This document shows, piece by piece, positions 54,472 through 63,705 of a DNA stretch of 64,000 bases. How positions within the stretch are numbered: position 1 is the stretch's first letter; every line of letters begins with the position of its first letter. Origin of the DNA: Brachybacterium sp. EE-P12 (GTDB lineage: Bacteria; Actinomycetota; Actinomycetes; Actinomycetales; Dermabacteraceae). Below the pieces are notes generated by a model that saw nothing but the letters and a program-made list of their open reading frames with translations, searched no databases and was not told where the DNA came from. The stretch lies in NCBI RefSeq assembly GCF_003711805.1, contig NZ_QXCP01000009.1, positions 310,001-374,000 on the forward strand, written 5' to 3'. The position numbers were made by a program, and so were the translations under genes.

Positions 54472-55496
54472 ACGTCATCGACTCCTATCTCGACACCCTC
54501 TTCTCCCCCTACCCCGACACCGCCCGGCTGCGGGAAGCACGCCGCGAGCTGCGCGCCATGATGGAGGACCAGCAGCAGGGCCTGCTCGCGGACGGGCTCA
54601 CCGAGTCCCAGGCCGTGGGCCGCGTGATCGCCGAGTTCGGCAGCCTCGAGGAGGTCGCCACGGAGCTCGGGATCGATGCGGAGCTGGGCCGCTCCTCCAC
54701 CGCCGCGGCGACCTCGACGCCGTCGGCCCCCGTGCTCGGCACGGACCGCGCCCGCGCCTACGTCCAGGCCGTGCGACGCACCCAGTGGCTCCTGGCGTCC
54801 GCGGTGCCCCTGTTCGTGCTCTGCGCGGTCCCGCTGCTGCTGCTGATCGCCGCCACACCGGATGCGCAGGGGGACCCGGCGGGCTGGGCGGTCGCGTCCG
54901 GGATCGCCGCGGTGCTGGTGCTGGTCACCGCGGGCGTGCTCCTGCTGGTGGCGCGCGACGCCCTCATGAAGGACTTCGCGGACATCGAGGAGGGGGAGTT
55001 CACCCTCACCGCCGAGGTGCGGGGGCACGCCCAGCGGGTCGAGCGCGAGCACCGGCGCACCTCCACGCTCAGCGGCGCCGTGGCGATCGGCTTGTGGATC
55101 CTGTGCGCCCTGCCCACCCTGCTCTTCGCATTCCTGGTCCGCGCGAACGACCTCACCGTGCTCTACGGCGTCGGCCTGACCCTGGCGATGGTCGCGCTGG
55201 GACTCGCCGTCATGATCCGAGGGACCTGGGCGGAGTCGGCGGCGGGGACCCTGCTGCAGGAGAGGGACGAGGACTCGCCGGAGCACAGCAGCAGCCCGGG
55301 GATCCGCGCGATCGCCGCGGTCTACTGGCCGGTCGTCGTCGCGGCCTACCTGGCATGGAGCTTCCTCAGCGGCGACTGGCACCTCTCCTGGGTGCTGTGG
55401 CCGGTGGCCGGGGTGCTCTACGCGGGCCTGTCCGGGCTCGCCGTCGCCCTGCGCCGGGACGAGGACGACCCCCGCCCGCGCGCCCGTCGGGCCTGA
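54468..55496 (+). CDS. HAAS-domain (permease-prefix) membrane protein
   Basis: 342 residues. The cytoplasmic N-terminal HAAS/DUF1700-like domain reads DSYLDTLFSPYPDTARLREA and SQAVGRVIAEFGSLEEVATE. About six helices follow: LLASAVPLFVLCAVPLLLLI, VLVLVTAGVLLLVARD and others. The partner of the PadR gene in front, translated by coupling. Such pairs are widespread in Gram-positives, and the membrane protein is thought to sense or modify the envelope. No catalytic motif is seen. Confidence 0.85.
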   Translation: MNVIDSYLDTLFSPYPDTARLREARRELRAMMEDQQQGLLADGLTESQAVGRVIAEFGSLEEVATELGIDAELGRSSTAAATSTPSAPVLGTDRARAYVQAVRRTQWLLASAVPLFVLCAVPLLLLIAATPDAQGDPAGWAVASGIAAVLVLVTAGVLLLVARDALMKDFADIEEGEFTLTAEVRGHAQRVEREHRRTSTLSGAVAIGLWILCALPTLLFAFLVRANDLTVLYGVGLTLAMVALGLAVMIRGTWAESAAGTLLQERDEDSPEHSSSPGIRAIAAVYWPVVVAAYLAWSFLSGDWHLSWVLWPVAGVLYAGLSGLAVALRRDEDDPRPRARRA

Positions 55497-55557
55497 GCCC
55501 TGCTCCACCGCTGAGGGCTCCCGTTCCACCGCTGAGGGGTCCCGGCGGCGCAGGCCG

Positions 55558-55640
55558 TTGCACCAGGTGGCGCTCAGCCAGCATCCATCCCTGCATACGG
55601 GGATGGATGCTGGCTCAGCGCCACTCGTCGCACGTGCCCG
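55558..55640. repeat. REP-like palindromic element, copy 2
   Basis: Same 83-bp element as at 47398, roughly 89% identical by eye. The 19-bp arms are at 55568-55586 and 55605-55623 with identical spacing. Differences fall mainly in the loop and flanks, and one loop change is offset by another. It lies between convergent genes. Confidence 0.85.
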
Positions 55641-55677
55641 GGAGCTGCGGCCGCTGATCCTCCCCGGGGACGTCGAA

Positions 55678-55709
55678 CGGCCCGCCCCGAGAACTCTCGG
55701 GACGGGCCG
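55678..55709 (-). terminator. Terminator of nrdHIE
   Basis: CGGCCCGCCCCGAGA ... TCTCGGGACGGGCCG hairpin with one mismatch, 22 bases after the nrdE stop. Confidence 0.75.
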
Positions 55710-55731
55710 ATCATGATCCGGGCGGGACCGG

Positions 55732-57882
55732 TCAGAGCATGCAGCTCACGCAGCCCTCGACCTCGGTGCCCTCGATCGCCATCTGCCGCAGGCGGATGTA
55801 GTAGAGGGTCTTGATGCCCTTGCGCCAGGCGTAGATCTGCGCCCGGTTGACGTCGCGCGTGGTGGCGGTGTCCTTGAAGAACAGCGTCAGCGACAGCCCC
55901 TGGTCCACGTGCTGGGTGGCCGCGGCGTAGGTGTCGATGATCTTCTCGTAGCCGATCTCGTACGCGTCCTCGTAGTACTCGAGGTTGTCGTTGGTCATGT
56001 ACGGCGCGGGGTAGTACACCCGGCCGATCTTGCCCTCCTTGCGGATCTCGATCTTGGAGACGATCGGGTGGATCGAGGAGGTGGAGTGGTTGATGTACGA
56101 GATCGAGCCGGTGGGCGGCACGGCCTGCAGGTAGGCGTTGTACATCCCGTGCTCGGCGACGTCGGCCTGCAGCTGCTTCCAGTCCTCGACGGTGGGCAGG
56201 TGCACCTTCGAGTCGGCGAACAGCTGGCGGACCTTGTCGGTCGCGGGCTCCCACACCTGCTGGGTGTACTTCTCGAAGTACTCGCCGGTGGCGTACTTCG
56301 AGTTCTCGAAGTCGTAGAACTTCTCCCCGCGCTCCTTCGCGATCTTCATCGACGCCAGGATGGCGTGATAGGTGACCGCGTAGAAGTACATGTTGGTGAA
56401 GTCGATGCCCTCCTGGGAGCCGTAGAACACCCGCTCGCGGGCGAGATAGCCGTGGAGGTTCATCTGGCCGAGGCCGATCGCGTGGGACTTGCGGTTGCCC
56501 TCGGCGATCGTGGGCACGGACTCGATGTCCGAGGTGTCCGAGACCGCGCTGAGGCCGCGGATCGCGGTCTCGATGGTGAGGGCGAAGTCCTCGGAGTCCA
56601 TCGCCTTGGCGATGTTCAGCGAGCCCAGGTTGCAGGAGATGTCCCGACCCAGCTCGTCGTACGTGAGGTCGACGTTCATGGTCGAGGGGGTCGAGACCTG
56701 CAGGATCTCCGAGCACAGGTTCGAGTGGGTGACCTTGCCGGCGATGGGGTTCGCGCGGTTCACGGTGTCCTCGAACATGATGTACGGGTAGCCGGACTCG
56801 AACTGGATCTCGGCGAGGACCTGGAAGAAGTCGCGGGCCTTGATCTTCTTCTTCGAGATGCGGGGGTTGTCCACCATCTCGTGGTAGACCTCCGAGACGT
56901 TGACGTCCGCGAAGGGCTTGCCGTACTCGCGCTCCACGTCGTACGGGGAGAACAGGTACATCGGCTCGTTGTTCTTCGCGAGCTCGAAGGTGATGTCGGG
57001 GATGACCACGCCGAGGGAGAGGGTCTTGATGCGGATCTTCTCGTCGGCGTTCTCGCGCTTGGTGTCCAGGAAGCGCAGGATGTCGGGGTGGTGGGCGTTG
57101 AGGTACACCGCACCGGCGCCCTGGCGGGCCCCGAGCTGGTTGGCGTAGGAGAAGGAGTCCTCGAGCAGCTTCATCACGGGGATGACGCCGCTGGACTGGT
57201 TCTCGATGTGCTTGATCGGCGCGCCGTACTCACGCAGGTTCGAGAGCAGCAGCGCGACGCCGCCGCCGCGCTTGGACAGCTGCAGCGCGGAGTTGATGGA
57301 GCGGCCGATGGACTCCATGTTGTCCTCGATGCGCAGCAGGAAGCAGCTCACGAGCTCTCCGCGCTGGGCCTTGCCGGCATTGAGGAAGGTGGGGGTGGCC
57401 GGCTGGAAGCGGCCGTCGAGGATCTCGTCGACGAGGTTGCGGGCGAGCTGCTCGTCGCCGCGGGCGAGGGTCAGGGCGACCATCACCACGCGGTCCTCGA
57501 AGCGCTCGAGGTACCGCTTGCCGTCGAAGGTCTTCAGCGTGTACGAGGTGTAGTACTTGAACGCGCCGAGGAAGGTGGGGAAGCGGAACTTCTTCGCGAA
57601 GGCCTGCTCGGAGAGCGACTCGATGAAGGAGAAGTCGTACTGCTCGAGGATCTCGGGCTCGTAGTACTTGTTCTCGACGAGGTAGTCCATCTTCTCGCGC
57701 AGCGAGTGGAAGAACACCGTGTTGGGGTTCACGTGCTGCAGGAAGTACTCCCGCGCGGCCTCGCGGTCCTTGTCGAACTGGATGCTGCCGTCGGGCCCGT
57801 ACAGGTTCAGCATCGCGTTCAGCGCGTGGTAGTCGAGCCGCCGGTTGTGCTCGACCGGGGGCATCTCGGTCAGTGTCGCCAA
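55732..57882 (-). CDS. nrdE: Class Ib ribonucleotide reductase alpha subunit
   Basis: 716 residues. Active-site Cys residues are recognisable in [20 protein letters not shown] and [16 protein letters not shown]. The C-terminal redox pair is [27 protein letters not shown] and [20 protein letters not shown] are strongly conserved. The TTG start at 57882 follows GGAAGAG and overlaps the nrdI stop by 13 bases; an ATG at 57864 is a weaker alternative. It reduces NDPs using the radical from NrdF, with NrdH as reductant. Confidence 0.96.
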   Translation of the reverse strand: MATLTEMPPVEHNRRLDYHALNAMLNLYGPDGSIQFDKDREAAREYFLQHVNPNTVFFHSLREKMDYLVENKYYEPEILEQYDFSFIESLSEQAFAKKFRFPTFLGAFKYYTSYTLKTFDGKRYLERFEDRVVMVALTLARGDEQLARNLVDEILDGRFQPATPTFLNAGKAQRGELVSCFLLRIEDNMESIGRSINSALQLSKRGGGVALLLSNLREYGAPIKHIENQSSGVIPVMKLLEDSFSYANQLGARQGAGAVYLNAHHPDILRFLDTKRENADEKIRIKTLSLGVVIPDITFELAKNNEPMYLFSPYDVEREYGKPFADVNVSEVYHEMVDNPRISKKKIKARDFFQVLAEIQFESGYPYIMFEDTVNRANPIAGKVTHSNLCSEILQVSTPSTMNVDLTYDELGRDISCNLGSLNIAKAMDSEDFALTIETAIRGLSAVSDTSDIESVPTIAEGNRKSHAIGLGQMNLHGYLARERVFYGSQEGIDFTNMYFYAVTYHAILASMKIAKERGEKFYDFENSKYATGEYFEKYTQQVWEPATDKVRQLFADSKVHLPTVEDWKQLQADVAEHGMYNAYLQAVPPTGSISYINHSTSSIHPIVSKIEIRKEGKIGRVYYPAPYMTNDNLEYYEDAYEIGYEKIIDTYAAATQHVDQGLSLTLFFKDTATTRDVNRAQIYAWRKGIKTLYYIRLRQMAIEGTEVEGCVSCML

Positions 57883-58268
57883 AACTCTTCCAATCCGTCA
57901 TGGACCCGCGTCACGTCGCGCGGAGTACCGAACAGTTCGAACTTGTACATGTGGGGGACCTGGCACTTGGCGGAGATGATGTCCCCGGCCAAGCAGTAGG
58001 CCTCCCCGAAGTTGGTGTTCCCCGCACCGATCACGCCGCGGATGTGCTGCCGGTTGCGTTCGTCGTTGAGGAACTTGATGACCTGCTTGGGCACGGCACC
58101 GCGGCCGTTGCCCCCGCCGTAGGTCGGGACCAGGAGGACGTAGTCCTCGTCGACGACGAGGGGCTCCTCCTTCGCGTAGAGCGGGATCCGGCGGGCCGGC
58201 ATGCCGAGCTTCTCGACGAAGCGCTTGGTGTTGCCGGATACCGAGGAGAAGTAGACGAGACGGGTCAC
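57870..58268 (-). CDS. nrdI: NrdI flavodoxin-like protein
   Basis: 132 residues. The FMN phosphate loop is [16 protein letters not shown], and the flavin-side loops are [16 protein letters not shown] and [16 protein letters not shown]. NrdI supplies the oxidant for assembling the dimanganese-tyrosyl cofactor of NrdF. The GTG at 58268 has a GGGGGAGG site seven bases upstream. It lies between nrdH and nrdE, as usual. Confidence 0.94.
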   Translation of the reverse strand: MTRLVYFSSVSGNTKRFVEKLGMPARRIPLYAKEEPLVVDEDYVLLVPTYGGGNGRGAVPKQVIKFLNDERNRQHIRGVIGAGNTNFGEAYCLAGDIISAKCQVPHMYKFELFGTPRDVTRVHDGLEEFWRH

Positions 58269-58288
58269 GCCGACGCCTCCCCCGCTGC

Positions 58289-58546
58289 TCAGATCGCGGC
58301 GGTGCGGCGCTGCTCGGCGCCGACGCCCGCGAGCGCCTTGATCTTGTCGGGACGGAAGCCGGACCAGTGGTCCTCGCCGGTGATGACGACGGGGGCCTGG
58401 ACGTAGCCGAGGGACTTCACCTTCGCGAGCGCGTCGGCGTCCTCGGTGATGTCGACGACGTCGTAGGCGACACCCGCCTTGTTCAGCGCGCGCTTGGTCG
58501 CATCGCACTGCACGCAGAGGGGCTTCGAGTACACGGTGATGTCCAA
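58289..58546 (-). CDS. nrdH: NrdH redoxin
   Basis: 85-residue glutaredoxin-like protein with thioredoxin-like activity. The active site is [20 protein letters not shown]. The cis-Pro region [20 protein letters not shown] is the standard NrdH signature. It is the electron donor for the NrdE/NrdF enzyme and the first gene of the nrdHIE operon. The paired NrdR boxes lie 130-180 bases upstream. Confidence 0.95.
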   Translation of the reverse strand: MDITVYSKPLCVQCDATKRALNKAGVAYDVVDITEDADALAKVKSLGYVQAPVVITGEDHWSGFRPDKIKALAGVGAEQRRTAAI

Positions 58547-58676
58547 GGGAAGGGCCTTTCAGGAGCGTCGCGCCGAAGCGCAGGACGGGGCGTCGAGCAG
58601 ATGTTCCGGAGGTCCGAGGACCATGCCGCGAGGCTGTGGACTCCTCGGGGGAGTCCGGCGCGCCGCGACATCGACA

Positions 58677-58723
58677 ACACTACACCTAGTGGTGCCCGGG
58701 TGAGACGACCACAAGATGTACTG
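58677..58723 (-). promoter_or_regulatory. Pair of NrdR boxes before nrdHIE
   Basis: ACACTACACCTAGTGG (58677-58692) and ACCACAAGATGTACTG (58708-58723), starts 31 bp apart, the same geometry as before nrdDG. NrdR would repress both reductase operons when dATP is high. Confidence 0.75.
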
Positions 58724-59081
58724 AACTACATCTCTGTCATCCACAATGCGATGTTGACGGCATGTGGATGGACGAGGACTCGCTGGGGACGGAGCCTCCG
58801 CGCCCCGTGCGAACACGGCGGGGACGTGCACATCCCGGTGTGGACGGTGGCTGCGGTGCCCGACGCCGGCGGTGGACGACCGACGCGGGAACCGGCCGCG
58901 CAGCCCTCGGACGGCGCCTTCGGGTGAGGTGGATCCCGGCGTGTCACGCGACCTCCTCGGCGTGTCGTCGGCGTGTCCCCGCGCTCCTCCCCCGTCGTCC
59001 CCCGTCCGTCCCCCGCCCGTCCCCCGGTGCGCGGCCCGGCGCGCGGCTGCAGCGCGGAGCCCGGCGACCGGCCCGGCACGG
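58724..59081. other. Intergenic region, low complexity
   Basis: No convincing gene in either direction. A C-rich stretch with repeated GTCCCCC units lies near 58,985-59,025. Open frames here are GC-driven and show no family features. Confidence 0.5.
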
Positions 59082-59127
59082 CGAGAGCCCCCGCCCTCCC
59101 CGGGGACGGGGACGACGGGGGCTCTCG
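59082..59127 (-). terminator. Terminator of the Gfo/Idh/MocA gene
   Basis: Perfect 12-bp stem CGAGAGCCCCCG ... CGGGGGCTCTCG just after the minus-strand stop. Confidence 0.75.
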
Positions 59128-59137
59128 AGGCGGCGGC

Positions 59138-60640
59138 TCAGCGCGCGGAGTCCTCCGCCTCGGGTCCGCCGGCGGGGTCCTGCCCTGCGGCGGGAGCCGA
59201 CTCGGCGGGGGCGGAGCCCTGCTCGGCGGTCGGGTCCGGCTCGGCCTCGGGCACCGGCTCCGCGGACCACACGTCCACGACCTCCTCGGCGCTCGGGGCG
59301 GCAGGCTGCTCGAGGGTCTCCGGCGCGGGCTCGCCCTCGCCGGTCGCCGAGGAGGCCGGTGCGTCGGCCGCGCCCGGCTCAGCCGTGTCCGGCTCGGCCG
59401 CACCCGGTTCGGCCGCACCCGGTTCGCCGTCGGCCTGCTCGCCGTCGGCCTGCTCCGCAGTCTCCGCCTCCGACTCCATGCCGGTCTCCGCCGACTCCTG
59501 CTCGGGCTCCTTCTCGAGGCTGCGCCCGTCGGCCTCGACGATGGTCGCGAGCACCTCACGCAGCAGCGTCACCTGGCGCTGCGCCTCGGCGGCGCCCGCC
59601 ACGGGGGCGACCCCCTTCTCGACGAAGGCGTGGAACGCCTCCCACATCAGCTCGGCCGCGCCCTTCGGCGCCCTGGTCGCGGTCTCCTGGACGACGCCGG
59701 ACTTCTTCTCCCGCAGCGAGAGGGTCGAGCGGGAGTCGCCGTGGGAGGGGGCGGGCAGCTCCAGCCGCATGCGGCGTCGGGCCGAGAGCACCTGCACCGT
59801 CTCGGAGTACTCGGGGGCGAAGGGGAGGTAGTGCCACACCAGGCGCACCTGCGCGCCGCTGTCGAGCTCGCCCAGCAGCTCGATCGAGCCGGGGATCACG
59901 CCCTTGGGCCAGTGCCGCACCGCGACGAGCTTCGCGATCGGGCCGTAGGCCGCCTCGGTCACCGCCATCTGGTGGGCGACCCCGGTCAGCAGCCCCTTGA
60001 CGTAGAGGTCGCGGTCGCGCTGGGTGGCGCCGTCCCCGGCCCCCGCCTCGACCGCGGCCTGGAGGGCCTTGCGCCGCTCGGTCCGCTTCTCGGTGGGCAG
60101 GTCGTAGGAGGAGGTCGTCACGTGGGCCTGCCCGAACAGCGGCTGGCTCGCGGGCATCAGCACCTCGTGGTCCACCATCCGCAGGTCCTTCACCGCGATG
60201 TGCTCGGCCATCCGGGTCACGGAGTCGTCGTACTGCTGGGGGTGGGCCATCATCACCAGGCGCCGTCCCGCGATCCGCTCGAACTCGGTGACCTTCGCGA
60301 TCTCCTCCGCGGAGTAGCCCAGCGGCGGCTCGACCATCACCGGGATGCCGCGGCGCACCAGGGCGAGCAGGTCGTCCACGTGCAGGCCGTCGGTCGAGAG
60401 CAGCACCCCGTCCAGCGCGAGGGTCCGCGCGCGCACGGCCGCCACGAGATCGGCGACCGTCTCGTAGCGCCGCTCCTCAGGGATCCCCCACACGTCCGCG
60501 GCCTCGCGGCGCCGACGGGGCGAGTGGTCGACCAGCGCGGCGACGGCGAACCGGTCCCAGCGCCGGCGCAGCACGGGCAGGTGCACGGCCTGCGCCATGG
60601 TTCCGGCGCCGATCACGGCGACGTTCAGGATCTTCGGCAT
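59138..60640 (-). CDS. Gfo/Idh/MocA family oxidoreductase with acidic repeat tail
   Basis: 500 residues. The N-terminal Rossmann fold is clear: LNVAVIGAGTMAQAVHLPVL (NAD(P) loop), then DGVLLSTDGLHVDDLLALVR and IPVMVEPPLGYSAEEIAKV, where the family's EKP Lys is replaced (EPP). The substrate domain follows to about residue 370. The last 110 residues are a Glu/Ala/Pro tail with repeats (EQADGEQADGE, AAEPGAAEPDTAEPGAAD). ATG 60640 is chosen; upstream sequence is low-complexity. The missing Lys suggests a non-standard or non-catalytic member. Confidence 0.85.
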   Translation of the reverse strand: MPKILNVAVIGAGTMAQAVHLPVLRRRWDRFAVAALVDHSPRRRREAADVWGIPEERRYETVADLVAAVRARTLALDGVLLSTDGLHVDDLLALVRRGIPVMVEPPLGYSAEEIAKVTEFERIAGRRLVMMAHPQQYDDSVTRMAEHIAVKDLRMVDHEVLMPASQPLFGQAHVTTSSYDLPTEKRTERRKALQAAVEAGAGDGATQRDRDLYVKGLLTGVAHQMAVTEAAYGPIAKLVAVRHWPKGVIPGSIELLGELDSGAQVRLVWHYLPFAPEYSETVQVLSARRRMRLELPAPSHGDSRSTLSLREKKSGVVQETATRAPKGAAELMWEAFHAFVEKGVAPVAGAAEAQRQVTLLREVLATIVEADGRSLEKEPEQESAETGMESEAETAEQADGEQADGEPGAAEPGAAEPDTAEPGAADAPASSATGEGEPAPETLEQPAAPSAEEVVDVWSAEPVPEAEPDPTAEQGSAPAESAPAAGQDPAGGPEAEDSAR

Positions 60641-60849
60641 CGACAGGCTCCTCGGGGGCTCGGCAGTCGGGGGCGGCTGCTCCGTCGGGCCGACGGGCGC
60701 CGGGCCCTCTCCGGCATCGCGCCAGGACCAGGCACGATCGCACGCCTGTTCTACCACACCGGCCCGGAGCTCGAGCTCTCGGTCACCGTCACCCCGGCCT
60801 CCGACGCGGCGCTATCGTAGGGCGCTGACCGAACGCCTGAGGAGGACCT

Positions 60850-61521
60850 GTGGTCGGACGCTTCTACACCGGGGCCCGCGCTGTCGTGCGCGGTCCCGTG
60901 GGACTGCTGTGGAACCCGCGGGTCAGCGGGCTGGAGAACGTCCCTCGCGAAGGCGGCTTCGTCATCGCCTCGAACCATCTGGCCAACATCGACAGCTTCA
61001 TGATCCCCGTGGTGCTGCCGCGCCCGGTCCGCTTCGTGGCCAAGGACTCGCTGTGGACGCAGAAGGGGCCGCACGGGGCGGTGCTGCGCTGGTTCTTCGA
61101 CGCCGTCGGCGCAGTGCCGGTGGACCGCGAGGCGCTCTCCTCCGGCAAGGGCGCCCTCCAGGCCGGCCTCGAGGTGCTGCGCAGCGGCGAGGGGTTCGCC
61201 GTCTACCCCGAGGGGCACCGCTCCAAGGACGGCCTGCTCCATCCGGGCAAGCAGGGAGCCGCCTGGCTCGCGCTCGAGTCCGGCTGCCCCGTGATCCCCG
61301 TCGGGGTCAAGGGCACCCAGCACATGTTCTCCTCCCTGATCCCGCGCCGCGGGGAGATGACGATCCGGGTGGGCACCCCGATCCGGATCGAGGAGATCGA
61401 CCCCACCGCCTCGAAGGGGGTGCGTCGTCGCCTGCTGACCGCGCGGGTCATGGACGAGATCCAGGCGCTGTCCGGTCAGCGCAGGGCCTACGACTCCTCA
61501 GCACGGCCCCAGGACCAGTAG
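60850..61521 (+). CDS. 1-acyl-sn-glycerol-3-phosphate acyltransferase (PlsC-like)
   Basis: 223 residues. Acyltransferase block I reads VIASNHLANIDSFMIPV (His-x4-Asp). Block III is FAVYPEGHRSKDGLLHPGKQ, where EGTRS is EGHRS, and block IV is GCPVIPVGVKGTQHMF. The GTG at 60850 follows a strong GAGGAGG. It probably transfers acyl chains in membrane phospholipid synthesis at the cytoplasmic face. It is followed 66 bases later by the universal-stress gene. Confidence 0.92.
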   Translation: MVGRFYTGARAVVRGPVGLLWNPRVSGLENVPREGGFVIASNHLANIDSFMIPVVLPRPVRFVAKDSLWTQKGPHGAVLRWFFDAVGAVPVDREALSSGKGALQAGLEVLRSGEGFAVYPEGHRSKDGLLHPGKQGAAWLALESGCPVIPVGVKGTQHMFSSLIPRRGEMTIRVGTPIRIEEIDPTASKGVRRRLLTARVMDEIQALSGQRRAYDSSARPQDQ

Positions 61522-61587
61522 GATCACAGCAGGCCGCACGCCGCAGTGGCGGCCGATGCCCGCACCGCATCCCAGCCAGGAGAGCAG

Positions 61588-61971
61588 ATGGCCGTCGTCG
61601 TCGGATTCATCCCCACCGAGGTGGGCTTCAAGGCGCTGACCGCGGCTCGCGAGGAGGCCGAGCAGCGCGGCGGCCCGCTCGTGGTGGTCAACGTGCTGCG
61701 CGCCGGGGTCGAGGAGGATCCTCGCCACGCCGATGACCAGCAGCTCGAGATCGCCCGCGACCAGCTCCGCCGCGCGACCGTGCGCGTCGCCTTCCGCCAG
61801 GAGACCACCGAGGACGACATCGCCGACGTCCTGCTGCAGGTGGTCGAGGAGGAGAAGGCGGAGCTGCTCGTGCTCGGCGTGCGACGCCAGAACGACCTCG
61901 CCCGCCACCTGCTCGGCCTGACCGTGCAGAAGCTCCTGCTCTCCTCCCCCAGCGACGTGCTGGTCGTCTGA
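61588..61971 (+). CDS. Universal stress protein family, 127 aa
   Basis: Single UspA domain: MAVVVGFIPTEVGFKALTAA, then GGPLVVVNVLRAGVEEDPRH, and the C-terminal AELLVLGVRRQNDLARHLLG with LTVQKLLLSSPSDVLVV. The ATP-binding pattern G-2x-G-9x-G(S/T) is degenerate here (GVRRQNDLARHLLGLTVQKL), so it may not bind ATP. AGGAGAG precedes the ATG. It converges on catalase, with a shared terminator between them. Confidence 0.9.
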   Translation: MAVVVGFIPTEVGFKALTAAREEAEQRGGPLVVVNVLRAGVEEDPRHADDQQLEIARDQLRRATVRVAFRQETTEDDIADVLLQVVEEEKAELLVLGVRRQNDLARHLLGLTVQKLLLSSPSDVLVV

Positions 61972-62023
61972 GCGCGCCACCGCGACGACGACGCCGAGCA
62001 CGACGGCGTTCCCCGGCACGACG

Positions 62024-62064
62024 ACGGCGGCCCGACCCCTCCTCGGAAGGGGCCGGGCCGCCGT
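62024..62064. terminator. Bidirectional terminator between the stress protein and catalase
   Basis: ACGGCGGCCCG ... CGGGCCGCCGT outer stem with a CCCCT/AGGGG inner stem, between convergent genes. Confidence 0.8.
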
Positions 62065-62102
62065 GCTGTGCAGGACCGCTCAGACGGTCGAGCGACGGAG
62101 CA

Positions 62103-63614
62103 TCACTCGGAGACGGGGTCCGCGCCGGGGACCTGCTCCGTCTGACCAGCCTTGACCTTGGCCTCGATGGTCTCGCCGACCTCCTGGTCGATGTTCTTCC
62201 AGTACTGGAAGGCCTTCGAGAGCACCGGCTCCTCGACGGTCGACAGCGCACCGGTGACCGTGTCGATCAGACGCCCGCGCTCGGCCTCGTCCATGACCTC
62301 GCGGATCAGGGTGTGGGCCTGGCCGAAGTCGTCGTCCTCGGCGTGGAGGGAGTAGGCCGAGCGCACCAGCGTGCCGTCGGACTCCCAGCCGTTGTCGACC
62401 TTCCCCTGCTCGTCCTGGTAGGCGCGGCCGAAGGAGTTCGGCGCGTAGACCGGCGCGTCGCCGCTGTGGAAGAAGTTCATCGCGCCCTCCTTGTCGTAGG
62501 AGTTCGTGGCGATGATCGGACGGTTCACGGGCAGCTGGTTGAAGTTGGTGCCGATCCGGTTGCGGTGCGCATCCGGGTAGGAGAAGACACGGCCCAGCAG
62601 CATCTTGTCCGGGGAGACGCCGGTGCCCGGCACCGTGTTCGAGGGGCTGAAGGCGGCCTGCTCGACCTGCGCGAAGTGGTTGACGGGGTTCTGGTTCAGG
62701 GTGAACCGGCCCACCGGGATGCGCGGGTAGTCCTTCTTCGACCAGGTCTTGGTGAGGTCGAAGGGGTTGAAGCGGTAGGTCTTCGCGTCCTCGTAGGGCA
62801 TGACCTGGACCTCGAGCCGCCAGGACGGGAAGTCCCCGTTCTCGATGGACTCGAAGAGGTCGCGGCGGTGGTAGTCCGCATCGGTGCCGGCGAGCTCGTC
62901 GGCCTCCTCGTTGGTGAGGAACTCCAGACCCTGCTCGGTGAGGAAGTGGTACTGGACCCAGAACTTCTCGCCGGCCTCGTTCACCCACAGGTACGTGTGG
63001 GAGGAGTAGCCGTTCATGTGACGCCAGGTCTTGGGCAGGCCGCGGTCGCCCATGAGGTAGGTGACCTGGTGGGCGCTCTCGGGGGAGTTCGCCCAGAAGT
63101 CCCACTGCATGGTGTTGGAGCGCAGGCCGGAATCCGGGGTGCGCTTCTGGGAGTGGATGAAGTCGGGGAACTTCATGGGATCGCGCACGAAGAAGATCGG
63201 CGTGTTGTTGCCGACCATGTCGAAGTTCCCCTCCTGGGTGTAGAACTTCAGCGCGAAGCCGCGCACGTCCCGCCAGGTGTCGGGCGAGCCCAGCTCGCCG
63301 GCGACGGTGGAGAAACGGGCCAGCAGCGGGGTCTTGACGCCCTTCTGCAGGAAGCCGGCCTTGGTGTACTGCGAGACGTCCTCGGTGACCTCGAACTCGC
63401 CGAAGGCGCCGGAGCCCTTCGCATGGGGGCTGCGCTCCGGGACGCGCTCGCGATCGAAGCGGGCGAGCTTCTCGACCAGGGCGACGTCGTGGAGCAGGAG
63501 CGGGCCGTCGGCGCCGACGCTCAGCGAGTGCGCATCGGACTCGCGGGGCGCGCCGGACTCGGTGGTCGAGGCGATCGACGAATCGTGATGGGCCGTGGGA
63601 TCCAGCTGGGTCAT
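62103..63614 (-). CDS. katA: Monofunctional heme catalase
   Basis: 503 residues, the small-subunit clade length. The catalytic His lies in [20 protein letters not shown] and the Asn in [17 protein letters not shown]. The heme-ligand Tyr is in [20 protein letters not shown]. Substrate-channel and NADPH-region sequence is intact. It destroys hydrogen peroxide in the cytoplasm. The Fur-family gene directly upstream in the same direction is its probable regulator. GAGGAG lies before the ATG. Confidence 0.96.
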   Translation of the reverse strand: MTQLDPTAHHDSSIASTTESGAPRESDAHSLSVGADGPLLLHDVALVEKLARFDRERVPERSPHAKGSGAFGEFEVTEDVSQYTKAGFLQKGVKTPLLARFSTVAGELGSPDTWRDVRGFALKFYTQEGNFDMVGNNTPIFFVRDPMKFPDFIHSQKRTPDSGLRSNTMQWDFWANSPESAHQVTYLMGDRGLPKTWRHMNGYSSHTYLWVNEAGEKFWVQYHFLTEQGLEFLTNEEADELAGTDADYHRRDLFESIENGDFPSWRLEVQVMPYEDAKTYRFNPFDLTKTWSKKDYPRIPVGRFTLNQNPVNHFAQVEQAAFSPSNTVPGTGVSPDKMLLGRVFSYPDAHRNRIGTNFNQLPVNRPIIATNSYDKEGAMNFFHSGDAPVYAPNSFGRAYQDEQGKVDNGWESDGTLVRSAYSLHAEDDDFGQAHTLIREVMDEAERGRLIDTVTGALSTVEEPVLSKAFQYWKNIDQEVGETIEAKVKAGQTEQVPGADPVSE

Positions 63615-63705
63615 GGAGTTCTCCTCGGGATGGTTTTCTGACAGGTCGTGTCTAAACGTTCTGACAGTGGTGGGCGGTCAGGGACCCTGCGCCGGCGGGA
63701 CCGGC

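Noticed and set aside
58750..59080. Genes in the region between nrdH and the Gfo/Idh/MocA terminator
   Set aside because: All frames are low-complexity Arg/Pro/Ser-rich with no ribosome-binding site or family features.
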